Source: JBFMAE01 sp040756085 (GTDB lineage: Bacteria; Desulfobacterota; BSN033; UBA1163). Taken from it: 11,540 nucleotides of DNA. Both the position numbers and the translations under genes were made by a program. A model generated the notes under the pieces. It was not told the origin of the DNA. It was given only the letters and a program-made list of their open reading frames with translations, and searched no databases. Shown in pieces: positions 1 to 7,525 of the stretch; the first letter of the stretch is position 1; each line of letters starts with the position of its first letter. The DNA lies in assembly GCA_040756085.1 (NCBI GenBank), contig JBFMAE010000015.1, positions 1 through 11,540 on the forward strand, given 5' to 3'.

Positions 1-2
1 TC

Positions 3-71
3 TGCTCAGAAGGGATCAAACCAACGATCCCCTGGCTTTATGATTATAAACTCGATTTCAGGTTCAAGTAG
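3..71 (+). CDS. possible 3' end of an outer-membrane beta-barrel-type protein (partial)
   Basis: Frame 3 is open from the window edge to a TAG at 69-71 and encodes 22 residues ending in PWLYDYKLDFRFK. The last nine residues alternate polar and hydrophobic or aromatic side chains (Y-K-L-D-F-R-F-K), as in the final transmembrane beta-strand of an outer-membrane barrel. That pattern is the only support. Frame 1 stays open longer (to 102) and frame 2 stops near 43, so frame choice is uncertain. The rest of the gene lies outside the window, and no function is assigned. Confidence 0.25.
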   Translation, partial: CSEGIKPTIPWLYDYKLDFRFK

Positions 72-118
72 AAATCGAAAACTGGAGTTGAATGTAAAAT
101 AAATTACATCATTAAAAT

Positions 119-178
119 CTCTGCGAAGGCGGGAATCCATGAGAAAAGACTGGATTCCTGGTCAAGCCAGGAATGACA
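119..178. repeat. degraded copy of a TGTCATTCC-type dispersed palindromic repeat
   Basis: The segment holds CTGCGAAGGCGGGAATCC (121-138), then CTGGATTCCTGG, and closes with GGAATGACA (170-178). This is the arrangement of the dispersed repeat whose intact ends read TGTCATTCC and GGAATGACA. The left end has lost its TGTCATTC terminus. A perfect 8-bp hairpin survives inside: ATTCCTGG at 154-161 pairs with CCAGGAAT at 167-174 across a 5-nt loop. A fuller copy lies at 5021-5105. There is no coding capacity. Confidence 0.7.
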
Positions 179-322
179 AAGCAAGGCGAGTGTCTATACA
201 ATTATGGACTGATTAGTAAGTCTGAGAATTTCTTTCTAACATTTTAGAGACAACCCCAAAAAAATCTCTCCTCCCTTGGTGGGAAAGGAAATATTGGGGA
301 AATTTCAAATATAGGAGTTTAG
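179..322 (+). other. leader of the glcD-like gene; no gene seen
   Basis: AT-rich non-coding stretch between the degraded repeat and the oxidase. It contains a 6-bp inverted repeat, CCCCAA at 254-259 and TTGGGG at 294-299, enclosing a purine/pyrimidine-skewed segment, and ends in a good ribosome binding site (GGAG at 314-317, five bases before the ATG). No convincing sigma-70 promoter or known riboswitch was recognised. Confidence 0.4.
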
Positions 323-1696
323 ATGAAGGATAGGATGAAAAAGGCGTTGATTGAGATTGTTGGACAGGAAAACTTTACCGACTCCTTGATCGAACTCGTT
401 CCTTATGCGTACGATGCCTCGGACCATGACCATCGGCCTGAGGTGGTTATTTGGCCAAATAGTACAGACCAGATCTCTCGAATCCTCTCCTTAGCAAATG
501 CACACCACATTCCGATTACTCCTCGAGGAGCTGGAACTGGGCTCTCTGGAGGGGCTGTCCCAGCCTGTGGAGGAATCGTTCTGGATATGTGTCAGATGGA
601 TAAGATCCTCGATTTGAGGATTGCGGACCGCCTGGTTGTGGTTCAACCCGGATTGGTCTATGCCGATCTGGAAGAAGCCCTGGCTCCTTATGGCTTCTTC
701 TTTCCGCCGGATCCCTCCAGCAGTAGTGTCTGCACCCTTGGTGGGAATGTGGCCACGAATGCAGGCGGAATTCGAGGCGCTAAATATGGCGTGACCCGGG
801 ACTATGTTCTGGGATTGGAGGTCGTCCTGCCGGATGGCCGAATTATGCGGACTGGGTCAGGTTGTATTAAGTCAGCCTCGGGCTTTGATTTAACTCGGCT
901 CTTTGTCGGGTCGGAAGGAACCTTGGGAGTGATCACAGAGATCACCCTTAAGATTCACCCCAAGCCCACAGCGGTTAAAACTGGATTGGTCTCCTTTTCT
1001 GATCTACGGGATGCGGGGCAGGCCATTATCGATATTATGCACTCCGGAATCATTCCGAGTGTCCTTGAGGTGCTTGACGAGAATACGATCAAACTTCTTC
1101 GTGAACAGGGGAGAATGGAGTTACCTGAGGCGATGGCAATGATTTTAGTTGAGGTGGATGGCTATACGGATGCAGAAACCTCCTTTCAGATAGAGAAGGT
1201 TTTAGAGGTCTTCAGGAAGAATCAGGCCATGGATATTCATGTCGCAGGATCGGCAAAGGCAGCGGAGGAGATGTGGAAGGGCCGCAAGTCTATTGGAAGC
1301 TTAGCCGCTCAACTTCGTCCCCATAATGTGTCTGAAGACGTGACCGTTCCCATTTCTAAGGTTCTTGACCTTCTCGTGGGGATCTCACAGATCGTTCGCG
1401 AGAACGAACTTCCCTTTGTGATCTTTGGCCATGCGGGAGATGGAAACCTTCATCCCCGAATTATGTACGACCGGTCCGATCCAAAACAGGTGGAGCGACT
1501 TGGTAAAGCGGTCGAAGCCATTTTTAGGCTCACCTGTGAATTAGGTGGAACCTTGACCGGAGAGCATGGCATTGGGCTGGCCAAGGCTCCCTATCTGCCC
1601 CTGGAGCATGATCCGGTGAGGATGGATCTCGCGCGTGCCATCAAGAGATTATTTGATCCCAACAATATCCTCAATCCCGGGAAGATGGCCTTATAA
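323..1696 (+). CDS. glcD: FAD-linked oxidase, GlcD family (glycolate oxidase subunit GlcD / D-lactate dehydrogenase type)
   Basis: This 457-residue protein is full length for GlcD-type flavoproteins, which oxidise D-2-hydroxy acids such as glycolate or D-lactate and pass electrons to a partner protein or quinone. The N-terminal half is an FAD_binding_4 (PCMH) domain: PRGAGTGLSGG at 67-77 binds the FAD pyrophosphate, followed by PPDPSSSS near 128-135 and GGNVATNAGG near 140-149. The C-terminal FAD-oxidase domain carries GHAGDGNLHP (369-378), GEHGIG (413-418) and the terminal FDPNNILNPGKM. The ATG at 323 has GGAG five bases upstream. The partners GlcE and the cysteine-rich iron-sulfur GlcF are absent, and the next gene is convergent, so the gene is monocistronic here. 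The substrate cannot be told from sequence; glycolate, D-lactate and other D-2-hydroxy acids are all possible. Confidence 0.9.
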   Translation: MKDRMKKALIEIVGQENFTDSLIELVPYAYDASDHDHRPEVVIWPNSTDQISRILSLANAHHIPITPRGAGTGLSGGAVPACGGIVLDMCQMDKILDLRIADRLVVVQPGLVYADLEEALAPYGFFFPPDPSSSSVCTLGGNVATNAGGIRGAKYGVTRDYVLGLEVVLPDGRIMRTGSGCIKSASGFDLTRLFVGSEGTLGVITEITLKIHPKPTAVKTGLVSFSDLRDAGQAIIDIMHSGIIPSVLEVLDENTIKLLREQGRMELPEAMAMILVEVDGYTDAETSFQIEKVLEVFRKNQAMDIHVAGSAKAAEEMWKGRKSIGSLAAQLRPHNVSEDVTVPISKVLDLLVGISQIVRENELPFVIFGHAGDGNLHPRIMYDRSDPKQVERLGKAVEAIFRLTCELGGTLTGEHGIGLAKAPYLPLEHDPVRMDLARAIKRLFDPNNILNPGKMAL

Positions 1697-1736
1697 TATA
1701 CCGCAAAGGGCTGAGCGCACAGGGTATAGCGTTTAA

Positions 1737-1756
1737 CTTAGGGCTAAAGCCCTGAG
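1737..1756. terminator. hairpin between convergent genes, possible bidirectional terminator
   Basis: CTTAGGGCT (1737-1745) pairs with AGCCCTGAG (1748-1756), giving a nine-pair stem with one G-T pair around a two-base AA centre. It lies in the 70-bp gap between the 3' ends of the convergent oxidase and adenosyltransferase genes, where a terminator is expected. Neither strand has a clear T-tract after the stem, so intrinsic termination is uncertain. A weaker pairing, TATACC (1697-1702) with GGTATA (1723-1728), sits just before it. Confidence 0.35.
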
Positions 1757-1766
1757 ATACAAAACC

Positions 1767-2342
1767 TTATGCCTTTTGCTTTATGCTCGATGCTTTGAAA
1801 TAGGAAGGATGTTTGGGTTTAATCCCTGCTCTCTTTTCTTCGTATCGAGCGAGGAGGTAGAGAACATCGGAGAGGCGGTTGAGATATTCCAATATCCTTA
1901 TATTATGAAGCATTCCTTTCGATTTCATCTCGACCACCCTCCTTTCCGTTCTTCTCGCAACGGCACGGGCCACATCTAAAATGCTTGAAACCTGGGTCCC
2001 CCCATAGATGATGAATCTAGGCTCCGGTTTGAGGAAGGCTTCAAAATCGGTGGAGAGTTGACCCAACCAGTCGACCTCTTTCTGAGTGACCCGCCCCTTC
2101 AGGAAACGACTATCTTCTCCCGATAAGGCAAGCTCAGATCCGATGATAAAGAAGTGATTCTGAATAGTAAATAAAATTTTCTTGATTTTTTTATTTTTAG
2201 AAAAAGCTCTGGCCATTCCCAAGAAAGAGTTCAACTCATCAAGTGTCCCGTAGGTCTCCGGCTGGAGATGGTACTTACGAACCCGTCTCCCACCCAGAAG
2301 CCCGGTGAAACCTTTATCACCTCTCTTTGTACTGATGGGCAT
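1767..2342 (-). CDS. pduO: ATP:cob(I)alamin adenosyltransferase, PduO type
   Basis: The enzyme transfers the adenosyl group of ATP to cob(I)alamin, making adenosylcobalamin in the cytoplasm. At 191 residues it is a normal single-domain PduO/MMAB protein. The N-terminal ATP-binding motif TKRGDKGFTGLLGG (5-18) is followed by RRVRK and the YGTLDELNS motif (31-39). The C-terminal helices carry ARRTERRVVE (129-138) and LNRLSDVLYLLAR (154-166), the conserved Arg- and Asp-containing motifs of the active site. The ATG at 2342 is fixed by the conserved N-terminus, yet it has no recognisable Shine-Dalgarno; the upstream 40 bases are filled by a 14-bp-period repeat. It lies 53 bp after the flavoprotein gene on the same strand. 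In this run the obvious user of its product is NrdJ, two genes further upstream. Confidence 0.93.
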   Translation of the reverse strand: MPISTKRGDKGFTGLLGGRRVRKYHLQPETYGTLDELNSFLGMARAFSKNKKIKKILFTIQNHFFIIGSELALSGEDSRFLKGRVTQKEVDWLGQLSTDFEAFLKPEPRFIIYGGTQVSSILDVARAVARRTERRVVEMKSKGMLHNIRILEYLNRLSDVLYLLARYEEKRAGIKPKHPSYFKASSIKQKA

Positions 2343-2349
2343 AATTATT

Positions 2350-2387
2350 AGTGTTAAGTTTCAAGTGTTAAGTAATTAGTGTTGAGT
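2350..2387. repeat. short tandem repeat, three units of 14-bp period
   Basis: AGTGTTAAGT occurs at 2350-2359 and 2364-2373, and as AGTGTTGAGT at 2378-2387, with 4-bp spacers (TTCA, AATT), so the period is 14 bp. It fills most of the 53-bp gap between the flavoprotein stop and the adenosyltransferase start, and occupies the place where a ribosome binding site would lie. Confidence 0.75.
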
Positions 2388-2395
2388 TCTAAATT

Positions 2396-4003
2396 TTAGC
2401 TTTGTACGGGTCGATGAGTAATCTCAAGTTCTCCCTTGTTAAGACGGTAACATGTATTTTTTAGCCAATTCTGGTCATCCTGATCTGGAAAATCCCTACG
2501 GAAGAAAGACCCTCTGCTTTCGGTCCGAAGCAAACTTCCTCTCAAGATGGTTTTCAGGAGAAGCGTCACATTCTCCAGATCTCTCTTTCTGAATAGATCT
2601 TTCAATGTCGCAGGATAAACCTCCTCGACTCTTTTCTCTATAGAAGCCAGTCGGTCCAATCCTGCTTTCAATGACTCTTCCTTTCGGACAAGGCCGGCAA
2701 ACCTCCATGCTAAATCTTTTAAATCCTTTAGCAGGTCTTTGGGATGATCGAAGATCCCTCGCCTTCTTTTGATATAGGCCCTCGCCTTTTTCTCCCATCT
2801 TTTTTTCAAAACCTCGGGACTGAGATTCGATGGTCTTCCACCTTCCTTCATACGGGCATATTCAGCCGCAGACCGACCTCCCATGATCCCAAAAACAGCA
2901 CATTCAGTTAGGGCATTGCCTCCGAGTCGATTGGCTCCATGGATGCCCCAGGTCACCTCTCCTGCAGCAAAGAGTCCTGGAAGGGCCGTCTTTCCATTTT
3001 CATCAATTTCAATCCCGCCCATAAAGAAGTGGACCGCCGGGGAGACGAGAAAGGGTCGTTTACGAAAGGGAAACTTCGATTTCCTGAGAAAATTAAGGGG
3101 ATAATGGTTCCACTTCTCCTCGGGAACATGGGTCAGGTCACAATAGACATCGCCCTTCTGAGAAGCTCCATAAAGTGCAATAGAGCAACGATCCCTTTGA
3201 TCCAGGATCGCCTGATTGAAATCTCCCTGGATGCCCAATCTCTCCGAAAGATCTTCCCCTTTTTCATTGAACAGTTTGATCTCTTTGGGATAGGGAGGGA
3301 AAAGAATGAAGGTGGAAAGTCTCGGTTCCGCCAAAACGAAAGGATAGAATTGAACAAATTCTATATCAAAAAGGGGAAGGCCTGCCCGAAGGGCTAAGGC
3401 ATATCCGTCTCCGAGAATACTTCTCTGATTGTCATTTCTCCGATAGATCGCTCCTGCTCCTCCAGCAGTTAGGATGACAGCATTCGATTGAACCAGGCAG
3501 GATTTCCCGTCCTTTAAAAATCCAAAGGCCCCCCGAACCTCCCCTTCCTCTATGACCAGATCGAAAATGACCAATCCTGGTAGAAGCTGGATGGAGCTGT
3601 TCTTCAGCCTCTCTATCAGAGCCTTAATTAATAGGACACCCGGAAGCTGGGAGGAACCCTCGGGTCGATCCACCACATATCCGATCCTCCCCTCCACCAG
3701 TGGGACACTATAGTTTCTCAACCTCTCCATGGCCTCGGGCCCTTTTTCCACCAGCGTTTTTACCAGTTGGTGATGGTTCAATCCTCTTCCTGATTCTAAG
3801 GTCGCCTGAAGATGGTCTTCTTCAGAAAAACGGGAATTGGCTGTGGTGAAGGCGCCATTGGTTATGGAGGTATTCGTCCCCATCCCGATGCTGAACTTTC
3901 CAACCATGAGGACTTTTAGGCCCAATCTTTCCGCTTCCAGGGCGGAGGCGATGCCCGCCAGACCGCTGCCGATCACAAGGATATCAGTGAAGAGTTCTTC
4001 CAT
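2396..4003 (-). CDS. FAD-dependent flavoprotein of the succinate dehydrogenase / fumarate reductase / L-aspartate oxidase superfamily
   Basis: At 535 residues this matches NadB or SdhA/FrdA catalytic flavoproteins in length. The Rossmann motif is GSGLAG (12-17). Next come an FAD-contact region GGAGAIYRRNDNQ (181-193) with GDGYALALRAG, then EFVQFYP (215-221), AVHFFMGGIEID (323-334), GLFAAGEV (343-350) and HGANRLGGNAL (355-365), followed by a helical C-terminal domain rich in basic residues. Canonical family members read QFHPT where this one reads QFYPF, so the usual active-site His and Thr are Tyr220 and Phe222; His325 is kept. That makes simple succinate, fumarate or aspartate chemistry doubtful. 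No iron-sulfur or membrane-anchor subunit is adjacent, and no nadA or nadC is present. The ATG at 4003 lacks a clear Shine-Dalgarno. Superfamily membership is firm; the substrate is unknown. Confidence 0.85.
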   Translation of the reverse strand: MEELFTDILVIGSGLAGIASALEAERLGLKVLMVGKFSIGMGTNTSITNGAFTTANSRFSEEDHLQATLESGRGLNHHQLVKTLVEKGPEAMERLRNYSVPLVEGRIGYVVDRPEGSSQLPGVLLIKALIERLKNSSIQLLPGLVIFDLVIEEGEVRGAFGFLKDGKSCLVQSNAVILTAGGAGAIYRRNDNQRSILGDGYALALRAGLPLFDIEFVQFYPFVLAEPRLSTFILFPPYPKEIKLFNEKGEDLSERLGIQGDFNQAILDQRDRCSIALYGASQKGDVYCDLTHVPEEKWNHYPLNFLRKSKFPFRKRPFLVSPAVHFFMGGIEIDENGKTALPGLFAAGEVTWGIHGANRLGGNALTECAVFGIMGGRSAAEYARMKEGGRPSNLSPEVLKKRWEKKARAYIKRRRGIFDHPKDLLKDLKDLAWRFAGLVRKEESLKAGLDRLASIEKRVEEVYPATLKDLFRKRDLENVTLLLKTILRGSLLRTESRGSFFRRDFPDQDDQNWLKNTCYRLNKGELEITHRPVQS

Positions 4004-4060
4004 ATGGGTGATAAAAGAAGGCGATAGTTAAAAGGTCAGGGCAAAGATGCCTCTATTATG

Positions 4061-4128
4061 ACAATGAACATTAAACGATGAACAGTGTCTTATTTTTTGT
4101 TCATTGTCCATTGTCTATCGTTCATTGT
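4061..4128. repeat. imperfect nested inverted repeat built from GTTCATTGT words
   Basis: ACAATGAAC (4061-4069) is the exact reverse complement of GTTCATTGT (4120-4128). Inside, ATGAACA (4078-4084) pairs with TGTTCAT (4098-4104). The right arm also contains two tandem CATTGTC heptamers (4102-4115). It sits in the 167-bp gap between the DUF3108 gene and the flavoprotein gene, with a short CCCTAA-like run beside it near 4145-4160. It could fold in RNA read from either strand. No T-tract placement marks it as a terminator. Confidence 0.6.
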
Positions 4129-4170
4129 ACTAAACGGGCTTTCTAACCTTAACCCTAACCCAAAAATATC

Positions 4171-4959
4171 TTAACCATCTTTCACTTCTTCCAATTCAAA
4201 TCTCACAATCCCTATGGGAAGGTCCAATTCCAGGGAGACAGGGGTTCTCTTTCCATCAGTGGTGTACCAGATTCGAATGATCCCTTCCTTCTCCCCAAAG
4301 GTGGAGAAAGGGGTTTTGGACTCAAGGCAAATAGCCTCCACCTCCCCGAATATCTTTGACTTCACCCTCCCTTTTTTTGAATGGAAAACCATCTGTCGCA
4401 ACTTCACCCCATCGTAGATCGACATCCGGATATCCTGATCTGGATGAAGTTCTTCTTTTAAATAATATCGGCCAAACATGGAAAGAGGATCATAGGTGTC
4501 GGGGGGAAGTGAAATTTCCCGCCTCTCACTCCTCCCCTTCCTTTCCTCTACCACCCTTTTATTGGGATAATCAAAGGTGAGGGTTTGAAGATAATTTTTA
4601 TTCTCAATCATAAAACCTTCCTGGTCAATTTCTTTCACATATCTAACGGGAGAGCAGGTATGACCGTCTATCGTTGAAGTGAAGCGGTTTTTCATCCGTA
4701 AAAATAATCCCAAGTAGTTGGAAGAATCCACCTGGGCCTGAATCAGATAGAAAGGCTTTCCCTGTTCTGAAGATCCATTTTCAATCTTAATGATAGCCCT
4801 GAGAATAGGAATGCCGAATTTCTTCACAGTATAGAGGAAAGACTTCTCAGATCCTATTGCAGGAGTTCTTTCCTGGACATCGGCATTGGCGATGGATTCC
4901 CATAACAAAAAAAAGATCACGAAGAGAATGATTTTAACTCTCAATTCTAAACTCTCCAC
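4171..4959 (-). CDS. DUF3108 domain-containing exported protein
   Basis: A 262-residue protein with an N-terminal signal peptide (residues 6-26, basic start, hydrophobic core IILFVIFFLLW, likely cut after ANA), so periplasmic or envelope-located. The rest resembles DUF3108: an opening beta-rich FLYTVKKFGIPILRA segment, a central DPLSMFGRYYL motif (157-167), and a closing IIRIWYTTDGKRTPVSLELDLPIGIV region (about 227-252). The family has no established biochemical role. The longest reading starts at a GTG (4959) with a poorly spaced AGGAAG. A TTG at codon 6 (4942-4944) has GGAGAG seven bases upstream and gives a cleaner signal peptide, so it is the likelier true start. The gene lies 213 bp after nrdJ with a dispersed repeat between them, so cotranscription is not assured. 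Confidence 0.8.
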   Translation of the reverse strand: MESLELRVKIILFVIFFLLWESIANADVQERTPAIGSEKSFLYTVKKFGIPILRAIIKIENGSSEQGKPFYLIQAQVDSSNYLGLFLRMKNRFTSTIDGHTCSPVRYVKEIDQEGFMIENKNYLQTLTFDYPNKRVVEERKGRSERREISLPPDTYDPLSMFGRYYLKEELHPDQDIRMSIYDGVKLRQMVFHSKKGRVKSKIFGEVEAICLESKTPFSTFGEKEGIIRIWYTTDGKRTPVSLELDLPIGIVRFELEEVKDG

Positions 4960-4976
4960 TCTTAATTGCTAACTCT
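4935..4976 (-). repeat. imperfect 21-bp tandem repeat over the DUF3108 start region
   Basis: Read on the minus strand, AGAGTTAGCAATTAAGAGTGG (4976-4956) is followed directly by AGAGTTTAGAATTGAGAGTTA (4955-4935); the two units agree at 15 of 21 positions. The array overlaps both candidate start codons of the DUF3108 gene and supplies the GGAGAG ribosome binding site of the TTG start. Confidence 0.5.
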
Positions 4977-5020
4977 TCCTAGTGTCTTGAATCATTAATT
5001 CGTTTACATATTTTTAAGGG

Positions 5021-5105
5021 TGTCATTCCCACGAAAGTGGGGATTTAGAAGGGAAATACTGGATTCCTGCTTCTCTGCCTACCGCAGGCAGGCGCAGGAA
5101 TGACA
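5021..5105. repeat. 85-bp dispersed palindromic repeat (TGTCATTCC type)
   Basis: The element starts TGTCATTCC (5021-5029) and ends with its exact reverse complement GGAATGACA (5097-5105). Within it are CACGAAAGTGG and ACTGGATTCCTGC segments typical of this repeat class, and an extra hairpin TGCCT (5076-5080) / AGGCA (5086-5090). It lies between nrdJ and the DUF3108 gene and may act as a transcript 3' structure after nrdJ. A degraded relative is at 119-178. It encodes no protein. Confidence 0.8.
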
Positions 5106-5172
5106 TTTTAAGGAAACGAACTTCTGACTCACCACACTAGATCCCGTAACTCAAAACTCCGAACTGTATTTT

Positions 5173-7488
5173 TCATCCACAATCCGAATAGCCGCAGAAA
5201 CATTTTACGCAACCCTCTTCAAAGAGAAGAGGTCCTCCACATTCCGGACATGCTCCTCTCAGAAAGGTATGAACAGATTCTTTCTGGCCTGCTTTTCTAA
5301 TAGGATGGAAAGGATGGGTTGGGTGTCCTGGATTATCCTCTGAGGGGGAACCCTCCTTTAAAGAGTGAGCCTTGGGGATCTTCCTTTTCTCCTGGAGATG
5401 CCATTCAATGGCTTTGGCCACTGCATCAGAGCATGAGAGGATCTTCCCCTCTCGGTACCAAACGGGCGTATGGCAACTGATCCCTTTCAGTTGTCGAATG
5501 ATGTCTTCCGGTTCAATCCCGGATCGGAAGGCCAGAGAGACCAGACGACCAATTGCCTCGGATTGGGAAGCGGCACAACCTCCCGCTTTTCCAATTTGAT
5601 TGAAGATCTCAAAAAAGTTCCCTTCCTCATCTTCATTGACGGTCACATAGAGGTTCCCGCAACCGGTGCGAACCTTCCGGGTGGAACCGTGGATCACATC
5701 CTGGCGAGCCCTCGGCCTCCTCTCACTCCTCTCAGCGCCAAGCAGATCATCCTCATCACTCCATCGATCTCCATTCAAAGAAGCGACTCCCTTATAGAGA
5801 ACCTGCTTGGTACGGCTCCTGTCCCGGTAGATGGTCACCCCTTTACACCCCAGTTCGAAAGCCAACCGATAGACTCTTGCCACATCATCAACAGTCGCTT
5901 CATGGGGGAAATTGACCGTCTTTGAGACCGCATTGTCCGTATATTTTTGAAAAGCTGCCTGCATCCGGATATGATCTTCTGGAGAGATATCGTGAGCGGT
6001 GACGAAGAGCTTTCTGATCTTCTCGGGGACTTCCTTGAGATTCTGGATATTGCCGTTTTGAGCGATCTTCCTCATGAGATCTTCCGAATAGAACCCTTCC
6101 TTTCTGGCCATTGCCTCAAAGAACGGATTGACTTCCAGGAGTTCTTTGCCATCCAAAACATGCCGGATAAAAACCAGTGCGAAGAGGGGTTCGATCCCTG
6201 AAGATGTTCCTGCAATAATAGAGATGGTCCCTGCGGGTGCAATCGTAGTGACCGTGGCATTCCTCATCTCATCCCAGCGGCCCTTTAAGACACTGCCGTC
6301 GAAATTAGGAAAAGAGCCTCTTTTCAGAGCCAACTCCCTGGAGGCATTCCTTCCTCTCTCTTGGATGAAGGCCATCACCTTTTCTCCAATCTCCAAAGCC
6401 ATTGAATCATTGTATGAAACACCTAACTGAATTAATAGGTCGGCAAATCCCATCACTCCGAGGCCGATTTTCCGATTAGCCTTAGTCATGGTTTCGATCT
6501 GGACAAGGCTATAGCGATTCATATCGATCACATTGTCCAAAAAATGAATAGCCTTCTCGGTCACCGAACCCAGCCTCTCCCAGTCGATCGCCCCATCCCT
6601 CACCATATTGGAAAGATTGATGGAGCCGAGATTGCAGGACTCATAGGGAAGCAGGGGTTGTTCACCACAAGGATTACTACTCTCTATCTCTCCCACCTGG
6701 GGGGTGGGATTGTCCTGATTGATCCGGTCGATAAAGATGATTCCCGGATCACCACTCTTCCAGGCATAATAGACGATCTTTTCAAAGACCTGGCGGGCAT
6801 CGAGAAAACCAATGATCTCTTTCGTCCTTGGATTCCGGAGAGGATATTCCCTGCCTTTTTCCATGGCTTCCATAAATTCTTTTGTCGCGGCCACGGAAAT
6901 ATTGAAATTGTTGAAACGGTGGTCTCCTTCTTTGCATTGGATGAAATCGAGGATATCGGGATGGTCCACACGTAGGATGCCCATATTCGCCCCCCTTCGG
7001 GTCCCTCCCTGTTTCACTGTCTCGGTGGCTGCATCGAAGACGCTCATGAAAGAGACAGGACCGCTGGAGATGCCCTGGGTGGAACCCACCACATCGTTTT
7101 TCGGCCTGAGCCTGGAAAAGGAGAAGCCTGTCCCCCCACCACTCTTCTGAATCAAGGCCATCTGTTTGACGGCATCGAAGATTTCCTCCATTGAATCTCC
7201 CACGGGGAGGACGAAGCAGGCAGAGAGCTGTTGAAGCTCTCTCCCGGCATTCATCAGAGTCGGAGAATTGGGGAGGAAGTCCAGCGAGGCCATTAAGAAG
7301 TAGAATTCCTCTTCAATGGGTTTAAGATCAATCCGCGGGTGGTAGAGCTGGTCCGCCAGGGCAACATTTTTTGCCACACGCCGGAACATCTCTTCAGGTG
7401 ATTCGATCACATTTCCCTGGATGTCTCTTCGAAGGTAACGTTTCTCGAGCACCGTCATGGCGTTTTGTGTCAAGTGAGGCAATCCCAT
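5173..7488 (-). CDS. nrdJ: adenosylcobalamin-dependent (class II) ribonucleotide reductase
   Basis: NrdJ reduces ribonucleotides to deoxyribonucleotides, using adenosylcobalamin to generate the thiyl radical, and so needs neither oxygen nor a second subunit. The barrel is complete: Cys91 (SACFVLP) and Cys285 (ESCNLGS) form the redox pair, and NPCGE at 272-276 holds Asn272, the radical Cys274 and Glu276. GGTRRGANMG (161-170) and KIGLGVMGFADLL (340-352) are typical of the family. A TSCPD domain begins near 604 (RKVRTGCGNLYVTV). After a Pro/His-rich linker the C-terminus is a cysteine cluster (747, 750, 760, 763, 765, 770), as in other NrdJ tails, probably for zinc binding and for reducing the active site. 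There is no N-terminal ATP-cone. At 771 residues it is a normal short form. The ATG at 7488 has AGAGGTG upstream. The adenosyltransferase at 1767-2342 can supply its cofactor. Confidence 0.96.
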   Translation of the reverse strand: MGLPHLTQNAMTVLEKRYLRRDIQGNVIESPEEMFRRVAKNVALADQLYHPRIDLKPIEEEFYFLMASLDFLPNSPTLMNAGRELQQLSACFVLPVGDSMEEIFDAVKQMALIQKSGGGTGFSFSRLRPKNDVVGSTQGISSGPVSFMSVFDAATETVKQGGTRRGANMGILRVDHPDILDFIQCKEGDHRFNNFNISVAATKEFMEAMEKGREYPLRNPRTKEIIGFLDARQVFEKIVYYAWKSGDPGIIFIDRINQDNPTPQVGEIESSNPCGEQPLLPYESCNLGSINLSNMVRDGAIDWERLGSVTEKAIHFLDNVIDMNRYSLVQIETMTKANRKIGLGVMGFADLLIQLGVSYNDSMALEIGEKVMAFIQERGRNASRELALKRGSFPNFDGSVLKGRWDEMRNATVTTIAPAGTISIIAGTSSGIEPLFALVFIRHVLDGKELLEVNPFFEAMARKEGFYSEDLMRKIAQNGNIQNLKEVPEKIRKLFVTAHDISPEDHIRMQAAFQKYTDNAVSKTVNFPHEATVDDVARVYRLAFELGCKGVTIYRDRSRTKQVLYKGVASLNGDRWSDEDDLLGAERSERRPRARQDVIHGSTRKVRTGCGNLYVTVNEDEEGNFFEIFNQIGKAGGCAASQSEAIGRLVSLAFRSGIEPEDIIRQLKGISCHTPVWYREGKILSCSDAVAKAIEWHLQEKRKIPKAHSLKEGSPSEDNPGHPTHPFHPIRKAGQKESVHTFLRGACPECGGPLLFEEGCVKCFCGYSDCG

Positions 7489-7525
7489 TTTTACACCTCT
7501 ACTAAAAATAGTGATTCAAAAAAAG

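Noticed and set aside
4144..4163. Telomere-like CCCTAA run
   Set aside because: There are only two or three irregular units beside other simple repeats; nothing suggests a chromosome end.
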